Of a DNA stretch of 64,000 nucleotides, positions 1 to 9,300 are shown piece by piece (the stretch's first letter is position 1; the number at the start of each line of letters is the position of its first letter). The notes under the pieces are model-generated. The model ran no database searches, was not told the DNA's origin, and saw nothing but the letters and a program-made list of their open reading frames with translations. The position numbers were made by a program, and so were the translations under genes. Source of the stretch: Vineibacter terrae. Lineage in GTDB: Bacteria; Pseudomonadota; Alphaproteobacteria; Reyranellales; Reyranellaceae. The stretch is taken from the NCBI RefSeq assembly GCF_008039615.1, contig NZ_VDUZ01000020.1:1-64000 (forward strand). The letters are read 5' to 3'.

Positions 1-47
1 GCGCGTCCACGCGCGCATTCATGAGCGCGCGTGGACGCGCGCGGTCC
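1..47. repeat. GGTCCG-family palindrome, cut by window edge
   Basis: Two 16-base arms (1-16 and 25-40) are perfect inverted complements around an 8-base spacer, and the right arm continues into GGTCCGAAA. The same right half recurs at 28549-28581 and in a larger palindrome at 50119-50217, with a degenerate relative at 57036-57178. It lies just past the stop of the leftward gene ending at 56. It may end transcription or be a non-autonomous mobile palindrome. Confidence 0.75.
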
Positions 48-55
48 GAAAACCA

Positions 56-1057
56 TCACAGCGGGTATCCCACCGGGTGGCCGTCCTCGATGCGCTCGAT
101 GTACTCGGTCATGCCGTAGCCGACGGCGCCGTCCCAGGTGAAGCGCGTGAAGCCTTCGGCGATGCGCGACACCAGGGTCTCGTCATCGACGCGGCGCCGG
201 TTGCGCAGCGGCGCCACGGTGATGATCTCGCCCTCGATCTGCGCCGCGCGCCGCGCCGTGCGCACGCCCAGCCTGATGCGGGCCGGATCCTGCCGCGCCG
301 ACCAGTCGGTGACCACGTCGAGGTCGACGATGTCCTCGTAGCGTCCGTCGACCAGCAGCACGCCGACGCGGCGCGCATGGCCGCTGCGGTCAGCGATCTT
401 CAGCAGCATCAGGGCGCGGCCGTCGTCGAAGTTGGCGATGAACAGGCGGTAATAGTGGATCACCTGCCAGTAGCGCGGCCCCCAGGAATGATCGCGCCAG
501 CCGGCGCCGTCGATGGTCCACGACTGCTCGCCCACCGTGATCACGCCCTTCGCGCGGGTATGCTGGTTGAAGTGGCCGCGCGAGAAGTCGCGGCCGTACA
601 TGGTGGGCACGTCGGCCGAGGTCGGCTCGCCGCCATGCATGGGCGCATGGCCGGTGTGCTCCCAGCGCACCGAGCCCGACACCTTCTTCGCGCGCGCGAA
701 CATCGCCTCGGGCGTGCGCAGCAGCTCGGGATCGTCGAGCAGCATCAGCTCGCCGTCATAGCGCATGTCGACGCGGCGGAACGGCTCGACGACGTCATAG
801 CGCAGGCCACCGGCGTCGAAGCGGTCGTTCTTCGCGATGGCGGGGCGCAGGAACTGGCAGGCGACGCGGCCGTCGGGCAAATAGAGGCATACCGACAGCT
901 CGGCGTAGCCTTCGTTGACACGGTTGCCCAGGCGCATCCAGCCGCCGACGCGCTGCGCCGGATCGAAGGCGTTGGTGTAGACGCTTTCGTTGAAGTTCAC
1001 CGAGGCATCGGGCTGATGCGGATGCTCGTCCTTGGGCTCGAGGCGGAACGCGTCCAC
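56..1057 (-). CDS. DUF7064/DUF7065-like (CrtC-type fold) protein
   Basis: This 333-residue protein probably belongs to the DUF7064/7065 group, distantly related to hydroxyneurosporene-synthase/AttH-type lipocalin-like proteins. I recognise it from overall pattern only. Visible hallmarks are a Trp/Arg/Asp/His cluster (WRDHSWGPRYW) near the middle and many aromatic beta-strand stretches; there is no signal peptide. The GTG start at 1057 was chosen because a GGAGG site lies 6 bases upstream. A longer in-frame extension runs into the intergenic repeat and has no homology-like character. No substrate can be assigned. It stands alone on this strand, followed by a GC-rich palindrome. Confidence is good that it is a gene, low for function. 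Confidence 0.75.
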   Translation of the reverse strand: MDAFRLEPKDEHPHQPDASVNFNESVYTNAFDPAQRVGGWMRLGNRVNEGYAELSVCLYLPDGRVACQFLRPAIAKNDRFDAGGLRYDVVEPFRRVDMRYDGELMLLDDPELLRTPEAMFARAKKVSGSVRWEHTGHAPMHGGEPTSADVPTMYGRDFSRGHFNQHTRAKGVITVGEQSWTIDGAGWRDHSWGPRYWQVIHYYRLFIANFDDGRALMLLKIADRSGHARRVGVLLVDGRYEDIVDLDVVTDWSARQDPARIRLGVRTARRAAQIEGEIITVAPLRNRRRVDDETLVSRIAEGFTRFTWDGAVGYGMTEYIERIEDGHPVGYPL

Positions 1058-1418
1058 AGGAATCCTCCGGGCGATTGTTGTGACGATCTGTTGCGCCGAA
1101 CGTAGCAGGCATTCTTCGCCGCCACGAGAGCGTGTTCCCTTTTCCCGTTCGCCACAGCGCTTCATGGTGAGCTTGTCGAACCATGAGGCGCGGCGCACTG
1201 ACCGCTGTACGACGCCTTCATGGTTCGACAGGCTCACCATGAAGGCTTTTGGCGCCGAGCCCGCCGTTTCCCCGGACAACCTTGCGCGGGGAGAAGGGAA
1301 TACGAAATGTTCGCAGTGCGGCATGACCGCATGACGGAAGACGGGTCCCCTGATCCCTAGGCATGTCGGCCCATCTGGGCCATCGTAGGGGCAGCTGTTC
1401 TCCTCGCAGGACCATGCC
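1058..1418. other. Intergenic region between divergent genes
   Basis: About 360 bases separating two divergently transcribed genes. It contains the 5' leader of the leftward gene, a TTCATGGTGAGC-family palindrome at 1161-1243, and the leader of the acyl-CoA dehydrogenase. No further gene or RNA is visible. Confidence 0.6.
1161..1243. repeat. TTCATGGTGAGC-family inverted repeat (copy 1 of 4)
   Basis: Each half is itself a palindrome (TTCATGGT...ACCATGAA), and the two halves are inverted relative to each other around a short variable centre. Further copies lie at 27350-27454, 32372-32452 and 34938-35016, all intergenic. The structure suggests a hairpin-forming, non-autonomous repeat. Confidence 0.85.
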
Positions 1419-2543
1419 ATGAACTTTGATTTCTCTGACGACCAGAAGATGCTCAAGGAGCAGGTGCGCAAGTTCCTTGCCGACAAGTGCCCGATGAAGG
1501 TGGTGCGCCGCGTGCTCGACGGCGACGAGACGCACGCCGCCGAGGTGTGGGCCGGCATGGCGGAGCTGGGCCTGATGGGCACCGCGATTCCCGAGGCCTA
1601 TGGCGGCACCGGGCTGGGCCCGCTGGAGCTGTGCGTGATCGCCGAGGAGCTGGGCCGCGCCTGCGCGCCGGTGCCGTTCTCCTCGTCGGTCTATCTCGTC
1701 ACCGAGGCGATCAAGCGCTGGGGCAGCGAGGCGCAGAAGAAGGCGTGGCTGCCCAGGCTCGCCGACGGCTCGGCCATCGGCACGCTGGCGACGTCGGAAG
1801 GGCCGCAGGCGCCGACGCCGAAATCGGTGCGCGTGAGCTTCGCCGACGGCAAGCTCAACGGCATCAAGGTTCCGGTGGCGGATGGCGAAGCCGCGACGGT
1901 CGCCGTCGTGCTGGTGAACAGCGGCGGCACCGGCGCGCGGTCGCTGTCGCTGGCCCTGGTGGATCTCACCAACGGCGGCGTGGCGCGCACGCGCGTGGCC
2001 ACCGTCGATCCGGCGCGCAAGCATGCGCAGATCACGTTCAGCGACGCCAAGGCCGAGCTGCTGGGCGGCAAGGGCAAGGGCGTGCAGCTGCTGAACGAGC
2101 TCTATGACGGCGCGGCGGTGCTGTTCGCCTTCGAGCAGATCGGCGGCGCCGAGGCGGCGATGTGGATGGGCCGCGACTACGCCCTGCAGCGCCAGGCGTT
2201 CGGCCGCGTCATCGGCTCCTACCAGGCGATCAAGCACAAGCTGGCCGATGTCTACGTCAAGACCGAGCTGGCGCGCTCCAACGCCTACTATGGCGCGATG
2301 ATGTACGCCGAGGGCGGCGCCGACCTGCCGATCGCCGCCGCCGCGGCGCGCGTGGCGGCCACCGACGCCTACGACTTCGCCGCCCAGGAGAACATCCAGA
2401 CCCATGGCGGGATCGGCTTCACGTGGGAGGCCGACACGCAGTTCCACTACCGCCGCTCGCGGCTGCTGGCGCTGGCCATCGGCGGCCCGACGGCGTGGAA
2501 GGAGAAGCTGGTGACCCGGCTGGAGCGCAAGAACGCGGCTTAG
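1419..2543 (+). CDS. Acyl-CoA dehydrogenase (short form)
   Basis: A 374-residue flavoprotein of the acyl-CoA dehydrogenase family, expected to oxidise an acyl-CoA thioester at the alpha-beta bond with FAD, in the cytoplasm. The N-terminal helical domain (about 1-110), central beta domain and C-terminal helical bundle are in the usual order. The C-terminal HGGIGFTWE motif (about residue 330) is typical. It is followed after 120 bases by a second dehydrogenase on the same strand. Such tandem pairs often form heteromeric enzymes acting on branched, cyclic or steroid-like acyl-CoAs. That pairing is inference; the natural substrate is unknown. The start follows an AGGA stretch. Confidence 0.93.
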   Translation: MNFDFSDDQKMLKEQVRKFLADKCPMKVVRRVLDGDETHAAEVWAGMAELGLMGTAIPEAYGGTGLGPLELCVIAEELGRACAPVPFSSSVYLVTEAIKRWGSEAQKKAWLPRLADGSAIGTLATSEGPQAPTPKSVRVSFADGKLNGIKVPVADGEAATVAVVLVNSGGTGARSLSLALVDLTNGGVARTRVATVDPARKHAQITFSDAKAELLGGKGKGVQLLNELYDGAAVLFAFEQIGGAEAAMWMGRDYALQRQAFGRVIGSYQAIKHKLADVYVKTELARSNAYYGAMMYAEGGADLPIAAAAARVAATDAYDFAAQENIQTHGGIGFTWEADTQFHYRRSRLLALAIGGPTAWKEKLVTRLERKNAA

Positions 2544-2550
2544 CAACCCG

Positions 2551-2635
2551 TCATCCCGAGCGTAGCGAGGGATCTCCCGGGAAAGGCGCACCGTGCGCCA
2601 TTTGAAGGAGATCCCTCGCTTCGCTCGGGATGACA
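2551..2635. repeat. TCATCCCGAGCG-family inverted repeat (copy 1 of 5)
   Basis: Arms of about 25 bases (TCATCCCGAGCG-AGCGAGGGATCTCC and its complement) flank a variable centre of about 30 bases. Other copies: 29430-29514, 41064-41148, 52541-52624, 55673-55757. This one lies between the two acyl-CoA dehydrogenase genes, so it would be transcribed within the operon and could form a long hairpin in the mRNA. Confidence 0.9.
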
Positions 2636-2663
2636 GTTTGATCGTTCGGCAAAGGATACACCC

Positions 2664-3887
2664 ATGGACTTCAACGATACCCCGGAAGAAGCCGCGTTCC
2701 GCCAGCAGGTGCGGACCTGGCTCGACGCCAACGCCACGCGCAAGAGCGACGACAAGACCTCGATCCGCGCCCGTGTCGATGACCCGGAGCTGCTGAAGAA
2801 GGCCAAGGTCTGGCAGGACAAGAAGGCGCAGGCCGGCTACGCCCGCATCACCTGGCCCAAGGAATATGGCGGCCTGGGCGGCACGCCGATCCAGCAGGTG
2901 ATCTACAGCCAGGAGGAGGCGAACTACCTGGTGCCGCTGGGCTTCTTCGACATCGGGCTGGGCATGTGCATTCCCACCCTGATGGCCTATTGCGGGCCGG
3001 AGGTGCTGGGCCGCTATGTGAAGCCGGCGCTGCATGGCGAGGAGGTATGGTGCCAGCTGTTTTCGGAGCCGGCGGCCGGCTCCGACGTCGCCGGCATCCG
3101 CACCCGCGCCGAGCGCGACGGCGACGGCTGGGTGATCAACGGCCAGAAGGTGTGGACCTCGGGGGCGCATTACAGCGACTACGGCATCATCATCACCCGC
3201 ACCGACCCCGGCGTGCCCAAGCACCAGGGGCTCACCATGTTCTACATCGACATGAAGAGCCCCGGGGTCGAGGCGCGGCCGATCAAGCAGATCTCCGGCG
3301 CCGCCAACTTCAACGAGGTGTTCTTCACCAATGTGCGCGTGCCCGACAGCCAGCGCGTCGGCGAGGTCGGCCAGGGCTGGAAAGTGGCGCTGACCACGCT
3401 GATGAACGAGCGCCTGGCGGTGGGCACGCCGGCCGGCGGCGTCGACGTCGACGAGCTGCTGGAGCTGGCGCGCGACACCGAGCTGGAGGACGGGCCGGCG
3501 ATCCGCAACGCCTCGGTGCGCGGCAAGATCGCCGAATGGTACGTGCAGTCGCAGGGCCTGAAGTACACCAAGTTCCGCACGCTCACGTCGCTGTCCAAGG
3601 GCCAGCAGCCGGGGCCTGAATCGTCGATCGCCAAGATCGTGGCGGCGCCCAAGATGCAGGACCTGGGCGCTTTCGCGATGGAGCTGATGGGCCAGGCCGG
3701 CATCATGACCAGGGACGTGCCCGGCGCCGGCGCCTTCCAGCAGCAATGGATGTTCGGCGCCGGCTTCCGCATCGCCGGCGGCACTGACGAGATCCTGCGC
3801 AACATCGTGGCCGAGCGCGTGCTGGGCCTGCCGCAGGACATCCGCGTCGATAAGGACGTGGCCTTCAACGAGCTCGGGAAGAAGTAG
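2664..3887 (+). CDS. Acyl-CoA dehydrogenase (long form)
   Basis: A 407-residue acyl-CoA dehydrogenase, full length for the family. The central FAD-contacting segment (FSEPAAGSDVA, about residues 133-143, and VINGQKVWTSGA, about 158-169) and the C-terminal GGTDEILRNIVAERVLGLP signature are intact. It probably works in the cytoplasm on acyl-CoA oxidation alongside the upstream shorter dehydrogenase, with electrons passing to an ETF not present here. The start at 2664 follows AAAGGA. The substrate is not deducible; FadE26/27-like pairs acting on sterol side chains have the same two-gene layout, but that is analogy only. Confidence 0.94.
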   Translation: MDFNDTPEEAAFRQQVRTWLDANATRKSDDKTSIRARVDDPELLKKAKVWQDKKAQAGYARITWPKEYGGLGGTPIQQVIYSQEEANYLVPLGFFDIGLGMCIPTLMAYCGPEVLGRYVKPALHGEEVWCQLFSEPAAGSDVAGIRTRAERDGDGWVINGQKVWTSGAHYSDYGIIITRTDPGVPKHQGLTMFYIDMKSPGVEARPIKQISGAANFNEVFFTNVRVPDSQRVGEVGQGWKVALTTLMNERLAVGTPAGGVDVDELLELARDTELEDGPAIRNASVRGKIAEWYVQSQGLKYTKFRTLTSLSKGQQPGPESSIAKIVAAPKMQDLGAFAMELMGQAGIMTRDVPGAGAFQQQWMFGAGFRIAGGTDEILRNIVAERVLGLPQDIRVDKDVAFNELGKK

Positions 3888-3898
3888 GCGCGAGGAGC

Positions 3899-4081
3899 CC
3901 TCTCCGCCCGCGTCGCGGGGGGAGAGGGAGGGACCCATGCAGAAGGCATGGGAGGGTGAGGTGGGTCGCAGGACGAATGCGGGCCCATCACCCTGAGCCT
4001 GACCTGCTTCGACACCCACCTCACCCTCCCGCGCTTACGCGCGGGCCCCGCCCTCTCCCCCCGTGGCGCGGGCGGAGAGGG
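3899..4081. repeat. CCCTCTCC nested inverted repeat
   Basis: Outer arms rich in CCCTCTCCGCCCG (3899-3930) and its complement (4051-4081) enclose a CCCATGC-GCATGGG mini-palindrome near 3932-3955 and a TCACCCTCCC arm pair. The right arm overlaps the 3' end of the next leftward gene and encodes its last residues. A related mini-palindrome occurs at 6363-6382. Confidence 0.8.
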
Positions 4082-4550
4082 ATTGCTCCAGCAATCCCAG
4101 CGCCGCGGCGGCGAACGCGCGCATGTTGGCGACGCGGTCGGGGCTGCCGGTCTCGAGCGTGATCGCCTTCTCGACCGGACCCGTGATCGCGATGCAGGCA
4201 TGGCCGGCGGCGTCGCCGTAGCGGTTGCCTGACGGGCCGCTGGCGCCGGTCTCGGCCAGGCCCCAGGTGGCGCCCAGGCGCGTGCGGATGGTGCGCGCCA
4301 TCAAGAGCGCATAGGGCTCGGTCGAGGCGCGCAGGCCCTGGCGCGCCTCGGGCGGGATCGCCAGCAGCACGTCGCCGCCGGTGCGGGTGTAGACCACGGC
4401 GCCGCTGACGAAATACGCCGACGCGCCCGGCACGGCCAGTAGCGCCGCCGACAGCAGGCCGCCGATGGAAGACTCGCAGACCGCGATCGTCTCGCCGCGC
4501 GCCTTCAGCAGCGCGCCGATGCGTTCGGCCTGGGGGAGGAGGGTTTGCAT
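4035..4550 (-). CDS. CinA C-terminal-type amidohydrolase (nicotinamide-nucleotide amidase family)
   Basis: A stand-alone CinA-C/PncC domain of 171 residues. The family deamidates nicotinamide mononucleotide to nicotinic acid mononucleotide in pyridine-nucleotide recycling. Recognisable motifs are TIAVCESSIGGLLSAAL (about residues 20-36), SGAVVY (about 46-51) and the GLAETGASGPSG segment (about 95-106); together they are diagnostic. The last dozen residues (Gly/Ala/Arg-rich) are encoded by the arm of the intergenic repeat at 3899-4081, so the original C-terminus was probably altered by repeat insertion. It starts at ATG 4550, just after another repeat. Family assignment is strong; activity is untested. 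Confidence 0.9.
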   Translation of the reverse strand: MQTLLPQAERIGALLKARGETIAVCESSIGGLLSAALLAVPGASAYFVSGAVVYTRTGGDVLLAIPPEARQGLRASTEPYALLMARTIRTRLGATWGLAETGASGPSGNRYGDAAGHACIAITGPVEKAITLETGSPDRVANMRAFAAAALGLLEQSLSARATGGEGGARA

Positions 4551-4568
4551 TACTAGGACTCCTTCTTC

Positions 4569-4705
4569 TTCCCTCCCCAGCTTCGCTGGGGAGGTGCCCC
4601 GAAGGGGCGGAGGGGAGGCGACGAGGTCCAAGTCATCGGCACCACGAGCGCTCCCCCTCCGGCCTTCGGCCACCTCCCCCACGCTGCGCGTGGGGGAGGG
4701 ATGAG
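4569..4705. repeat. CTCCCC/GGGGAG inverted repeat cluster
   Basis: Two hairpins, CTCCCCAGC-TTC-GCTGGGGAG (about 4576-4596) and CCTCCCCCACGC-TGC-GCGTGGGGGAGG (about 4673-4699), enclose CCCCTTCGGGG-type stems. The same composite, in variant form, occurs at 9039-9170. It sits between two leftward genes and would be in their shared transcript. Confidence 0.8.
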
Positions 4706-4710
4706 TAAGC

Positions 4711-5070
4711 TCATGCCGCGTCGCGCAGGGCGTCGAGGTTGAGCTCGAGCCAGGCGCCCATCCAGATGGCGCGGTCGCGGTGGTCGACCAGCGCGTCGCC
4801 GGTGTTGGGATGCGTGAACACCACCAGTTCGCCGCGGTTGAGCGCCAGCCAGGCGACGATCTCGCTGAAGCGGTCCGGCTTGAACGCGACCTGGTAGCTC
4901 CAGCGCGGGTGCGGGCCCACCGGCCGCTCGTGGAAGCGGCCCATCTCCATGGCGCCGTCGAAGCGCTGCATGATCGCCTCGCGCAGCGACCAGGCCGCGT
5001 CGCGGCTGGCGGCGTCGAAGTAGACATGCGCATGCCAGCTCTCGATGACGGACGTGTCGGTGTGCTTCAT
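4711..5070 (-). CDS. DOPA 4,5-dioxygenase family protein
   Basis: A 119-residue protein of the small DOPA 4,5-dioxygenase family, which includes fungal and cyanobacterial extradiol ring-cleaving enzymes. Hallmarks are HAHVYFD at residues 13-19 (metal-binding His residues), GRFHERPVGPHPRWSYQV (about 44-61) and VVFTHPNTGDALVDHRD (about 82-98). Length matches bacterial members. It would be a cytoplasmic, Fe-dependent enzyme acting on a catechol-like substrate; many bacterial members have unknown physiological substrates. Its ATG comes one base after the stop of a small upstream reading frame (5072-5248), suggesting translational coupling from the promoter at 5326-5354. Confidence 0.9.
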   Translation of the reverse strand: MKHTDTSVIESWHAHVYFDAASRDAAWSLREAIMQRFDGAMEMGRFHERPVGPHPRWSYQVAFKPDRFSEIVAWLALNRGELVVFTHPNTGDALVDHRDRAIWMGAWLELNLDALRDAA

Positions 5071-5071
5071 G

Positions 5072-5248
5072 TCATTTCCTCATTTTCCGCATTTGCGCCT
5101 GCCGCATCCTCGTGTCATGCCGCGCAACCGCCTGCGCCGTTTCAGTTATTGGTGCCATCGCCGATTCTCGTGAGATCGCAGGGACTTGCCCAGGGCCTTT
5201 ATTGCCGGTGCGGTGTTGCGCAGTTTGCGCGGTTTCGATGGTGGGCAT
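5072..5248 (-). CDS. Small leader protein upstream of the DOPA-dioxygenase gene
   Basis: A 58-residue reading frame that I do not recognise. It has a GGAGG site 5 bases before its ATG, lies downstream of a promoter-like element at 5326-5354, and stops one base before the ATG of the dioxygenase-like gene. It is rich in Gln, Thr, Ala and Arg and ends in a basic run (RMRQAQMRKMRK). There is no membrane segment or motif. It could be a genuine small protein or a leader that couples translation. Evidence is positional only. Confidence 0.4.
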   Translation of the reverse strand: MPTIETAQTAQHRTGNKGPGQVPAISRESAMAPITETAQAVARHDTRMRQAQMRKMRK

Positions 5249-5325
5249 GCGGGCCTCCGCGGTGCTGGAAGCAGCAGCGCCGGCGCGCCGCACAAGCGAT
5301 GGCGGCAGGCCGGCATGTTCGCATG

Positions 5326-5354
5326 AGTATATTAAATTCTCATCCAAAGAACAA
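5326..5354 (-). promoter_or_regulatory. Putative sigma70-type promoter
   Basis: Reading leftward, TTGTTC (5349-5354) and TATACT (5326-5331) are separated by exactly 17 bases in a locally AT-rich patch within otherwise GC-rich DNA. The -10 box matches the consensus at five of six bases, the -35 box at three. It would drive the small frame at 5072-5248 and the dioxygenase-like gene. Confidence 0.4.
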
Positions 5355-5516
5355 GGAAAATGATGTCTCATCGGGCTCGGATGCCGCTTCAGGCATCGTG
5401 ATGCGATTTCCCTGAGGAACGTGGGCCATTGGTGGCGCGGCCAATGCCGTGTGCTAGCGTGGTGGTTGTGTTCAACAGCCCGCCGGATCCGGCGCCGCTA
5501 TCGGTGGAGGAAGGTC

Positions 5517-6050
5517 ATGGGTGTGAGCATCGAGGACATCCGCAGTGGCCTGAAGGCCATGCAAAACAATACCAAGTACAAGAACAAGAAGACCCAGATG
5601 GACACGACCAATTTCGGGAAGCTGGTCGGCGATCTGAACACCTGGCTCGAGACCAACGGCAAGGACACGGCGGGGACGAGCAACGAGAAGAAGGACGTCG
5701 CCCGGGTGATCCACTACGAATTCAAGCAGAGCTTCATCCCCTGGCCCGAGGGCAAGATCGGCGAGTTCATGACCGCCACATTCCAGCCGCTGGTCGTCAC
5801 CGCACCGACCGGACCGCAGTACACCAACCTCGCGACAGTCTATACCAACAAGGAGGCGCCTGACGTGCGCGCCGACGTGGTGCGCGTGCTGCGCGTCCAG
5901 GACAAGACGCATTCGACCCACGGCGCGAACTTCTCGTCCAACCAGACACTGCGCCAGATCATCGACAACGTGATCGCCAAGGTGCAGGGACAGGCCGAGG
6001 TCCAGCGCGTGCAGGGCCTGCTGCGGCAGCACTATCCCGGCTACCTCTGA
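5517..6050 (+). CDS. Hypothetical protein, 177 residues
   Basis: I do not recognise this protein. It is soluble, with no signal peptide or membrane span, and begins MGVSIEDIRSGLKAMQ. It contains a Lys/Asn/Thr-rich segment (about residues 17-30) and ends with a hydrophilic helix-prone region (RQIIDNVIAKVQGQAEVQRV). A GAGGAAGG site just upstream supports the ATG at 5517. Codon use is less GC3-extreme in the first third, which may hint at acquired DNA. It is isolated between repeats with no operon partner. Confidence 0.6.
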   Translation: MGVSIEDIRSGLKAMQNNTKYKNKKTQMDTTNFGKLVGDLNTWLETNGKDTAGTSNEKKDVARVIHYEFKQSFIPWPEGKIGEFMTATFQPLVVTAPTGPQYTNLATVYTNKEAPDVRADVVRVLRVQDKTHSTHGANFSSNQTLRQIIDNVIAKVQGQAEVQRVQGLLRQHYPGYL

Positions 6051-6495
6051 CGACCTGAGCTGGGCCACAGCGCCGGGTTGCTGCCTCCTCTCCCCACGAG
6101 CGGCAGGGCATTCGCATATGGCGTCGGGCCGCGGAATCTCAACGATGCCCTCTACCTTCCCCCGCTTGCGGGGGAAGGTGCCCGAAGGGCGGATGGGGGG
6201 CGTTGCAACGACGCGGATGCTCGATGGGATGCACCATTTGCGTTGAAGCATCCCCCATCCGGCGCTTCGCGCCACCTTCCCCCGCGAGCGGGGGAAGGTA
6301 GTCGAAGACCGACGGCTCCCATCCATATGCGAATGCCCTGCCGCGAGCGGGGAGAGGAAGGGGCCCATGCCGAAGGCATGGGAAGGTGAGGGGGCGGAAC
6401 GATCAAGCCATGCGGCACGAGCGGGGACTGATCGCGCGTACCCCTCCCTCTCCCCGCTGCCGCGGGGCGAGGGGTGAACGGCAACAGGCGCCGCC
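6051..6495. repeat. Nested inverted-repeat array
   Basis: No gene. Outer arms (about 6087-6121 and 6323-6357, near-perfect complements ending in GGCATTCGCATATGG) enclose inner arms ACCTTCCCCCGC...GCGGGGGAAGGT (about 6152-6180 and 6277-6300). A CCCATGC-GCATGGG stem lies at 6363-6382 and a CCTCTCCCC hairpin near 6444-6474. The region separates convergent genes, so these structures may serve as bidirectional terminators. Confidence 0.8.
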
Positions 6496-7800
6496 TCAGC
6501 GGGCGGCGCCTGCGGGTTGCGCGGTTGGTTCGGTCGCGGCGCGCGAGGCCAGCACGAGGCAGGCGGCGGCGATGGCCATCACCACGCCGATCACGACCAG
6601 CGGGATGCCGTAGGCGCCGGTGAGGTCGTGCAGCACGCCCACCGCCTGCGGCCCGACATAGCCCGAGATGTTGCCGATCGAGTTGATGATGGCGATGCCG
6701 CCAGCGACGGCGGCCGGCCCCAGCCACTCGGTGGGCAGGTTCCAGAAGCAGGGCAGCGCGGCGGCGATGCCGAACGCGGCCAGGCAGAAGCTGGCGATCG
6801 CGGCCACCGGATTGACGGCGAGCGTGAGGCCGGCGCCGACCAGCCCGATCGCGGCCAGCAGGCACGGCCCCGCGGCATGCCAGACGCGCTCGCCGGTGCG
6901 GTCCGAGCTGCGCGACAGCAGGATCATGCCGATGACGCCGAACACGCCGGGGATGGCGGTGAGGTAGGCGACGGTGAGGTCGCCGTAGCCCATGGTCTTC
7001 ATCATCAGCGGCATGAAGAAGCTGGTGCCGTAGACGCCGAACGCGATCAGGGCATAGCCCAGGATCAGCAGCAGCATGGCGGGCATGACGATGGCCTTGC
7101 CCAGGCCCAGCTTCCGGCTCTTGAGCTGGGCGTTGTCGCTCTCGAGCCGGGAGCGCAGCCAGTCCTGCTGGCCGCGGCTGAGCCACGCCGCGTCCTGCGG
7201 CCGGTCGCGGATCACCAGCGGGCAGGCCAGCGCCAGCAGGCAGGCGGGAATGCCTTCGATCAGGAACATCCACTGCCAGCCCGAGAGCCCGTGCCAGCCG
7301 TGCAGGCGCAGCAGGTTGCCGGAGATCGGGCCGCCGATCACGTTGGCGGCGGCGCCGAAGGCATAGAAGACGCCCATCGCCTTGCTGCGATGGCCGGTGG
7401 GGAACCAGCGCGTCATGAACCAGGCGACGCCGGGGAAGAAGCCCGCTTCGGCGATGCCCAGCAGGAAGCGCATGATCACGAAGCTGGTGGCGTCGGTGAC
7501 GAAGGCGGTGCCGGCCGAGCAGGCGCCCCAGACGAACATGATGATGGTGAGCCAGCGCCGCGCGCCCAGGCGCGTGAGGATGGCGTTGGCCGGGAACTGG
7601 AACAGCACGTAGCTCCAGAAGAAGGCGCCGGCCGCCAGGCCGTAGGTCGTCGCCGACAGGCCGAGCTCCTGGTTCATGGTCAGCGCCGCGATCGAGACGT
7701 TGAAGCGGTCGAGCGCGTTGATCAGGTAGCCGAGGCTGAGAAAGGGCAGCAAGCGCCACGCGATCTTGCGCATGACATTGTCTTCGACGTCCGCTGTCAT
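6496..7800 (-). CDS. MFS transporter, anion:cation symporter (ACS) type
   Basis: A 434-residue inner-membrane permease with about 12 hydrophobic segments. The N-terminal RFNVSIAALTMNQELGLSAT stretch, the loop after TM2-3 and GIAEAGFFPGVAWFMTRWFP (about residues 116-135) match the ACS family, which imports organic anions such as hexuronates, tartrate or phthalate by proton symport. The substrate cannot be read from the sequence. It is divergent from nothing nearby: the WYL regulator is on the same strand upstream, separated by the (CAT)n array, and could regulate it. The start is at ATG 7800 after a GGGAACGCC-like leader. Confidence 0.92.
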   Translation of the reverse strand: MTADVEDNVMRKIAWRLLPFLSLGYLINALDRFNVSIAALTMNQELGLSATTYGLAAGAFFWSYVLFQFPANAILTRLGARRWLTIIMFVWGACSAGTAFVTDATSFVIMRFLLGIAEAGFFPGVAWFMTRWFPTGHRSKAMGVFYAFGAAANVIGGPISGNLLRLHGWHGLSGWQWMFLIEGIPACLLALACPLVIRDRPQDAAWLSRGQQDWLRSRLESDNAQLKSRKLGLGKAIVMPAMLLLILGYALIAFGVYGTSFFMPLMMKTMGYGDLTVAYLTAIPGVFGVIGMILLSRSSDRTGERVWHAAGPCLLAAIGLVGAGLTLAVNPVAAIASFCLAAFGIAAALPCFWNLPTEWLGPAAVAGGIAIINSIGNISGYVGPQAVGVLHDLTGAYGIPLVVIGVVMAIAAACLVLASRAATEPTAQPAGAAR

Positions 7801-7942
7801 TGGCGTTCCCTCCTGATGCCGCTACGGTCGAACAGCTTTCAGGAACAATGACCCCGCGGCGCGGTGGCGGTGAAGCAGGCGCCAGAGGGATGGTGGCTTG
7901 TCGAAAACGCAGGGGCGGTCAGGAAGCTGACAAAGCGTGTTG

Positions 7943-9024
<1,082 letters not shown>

Positions 9025-9038
9025 GTGGTTCCCCCAAC

Positions 9039-9170
9039 AACCCTCCCCCAACAAAGTTGGGGGAGGTGGCCGAAGGGCGGAGGGGGACGCCACGTGGTGC
9101 TGATTACCGAGACCACGTCGCCTCCCCTCCGCCCCTTCGGGGCACCTCCCCAACTTCGTTGGGGAGGAAT
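9039..9170. repeat. CCTCCCC/GGGGAGG inverted repeat cluster
   Basis: Variant copy of the composite at 4569-4705: CTCCCCCAAC-AAA-GTTGGGGGAG, then CCCCTCCGCCCCTTCGGGG and a CCTCCCCAAC-TTC-GTTGGGGAGG hairpin. It lies in the leader of the WYL regulator, between divergent genes. Confidence 0.85.
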
Positions 9171-9300
9171 TTCTTTCGCTGAACCTACACCATCACGCGC
9201 AAACAGGTAGCCGGAACTGCAACCCCCTGATGGCAAGTTCGCTGCGTGCGGATGAGGGCCGCACGTCATGCGCCGTGGGGACGGCGACAAGGGGGCATCC

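Noticed and set aside
56-1582. Longer version of the first gene, up to 508 codons
   Set aside because: The extension runs through an intergenic palindrome and overlaps the opposite acyl-CoA dehydrogenase start; GTG 1057 has a good ribosome site.
1218-4019. Long antisense frame of 933 codons opposite the acyl-CoA dehydrogenases
   Set aside because: Shadow of the high-GC coding strand; Arg/Ala/His-rich composition with no motif, and it crosses an intergenic repeat.
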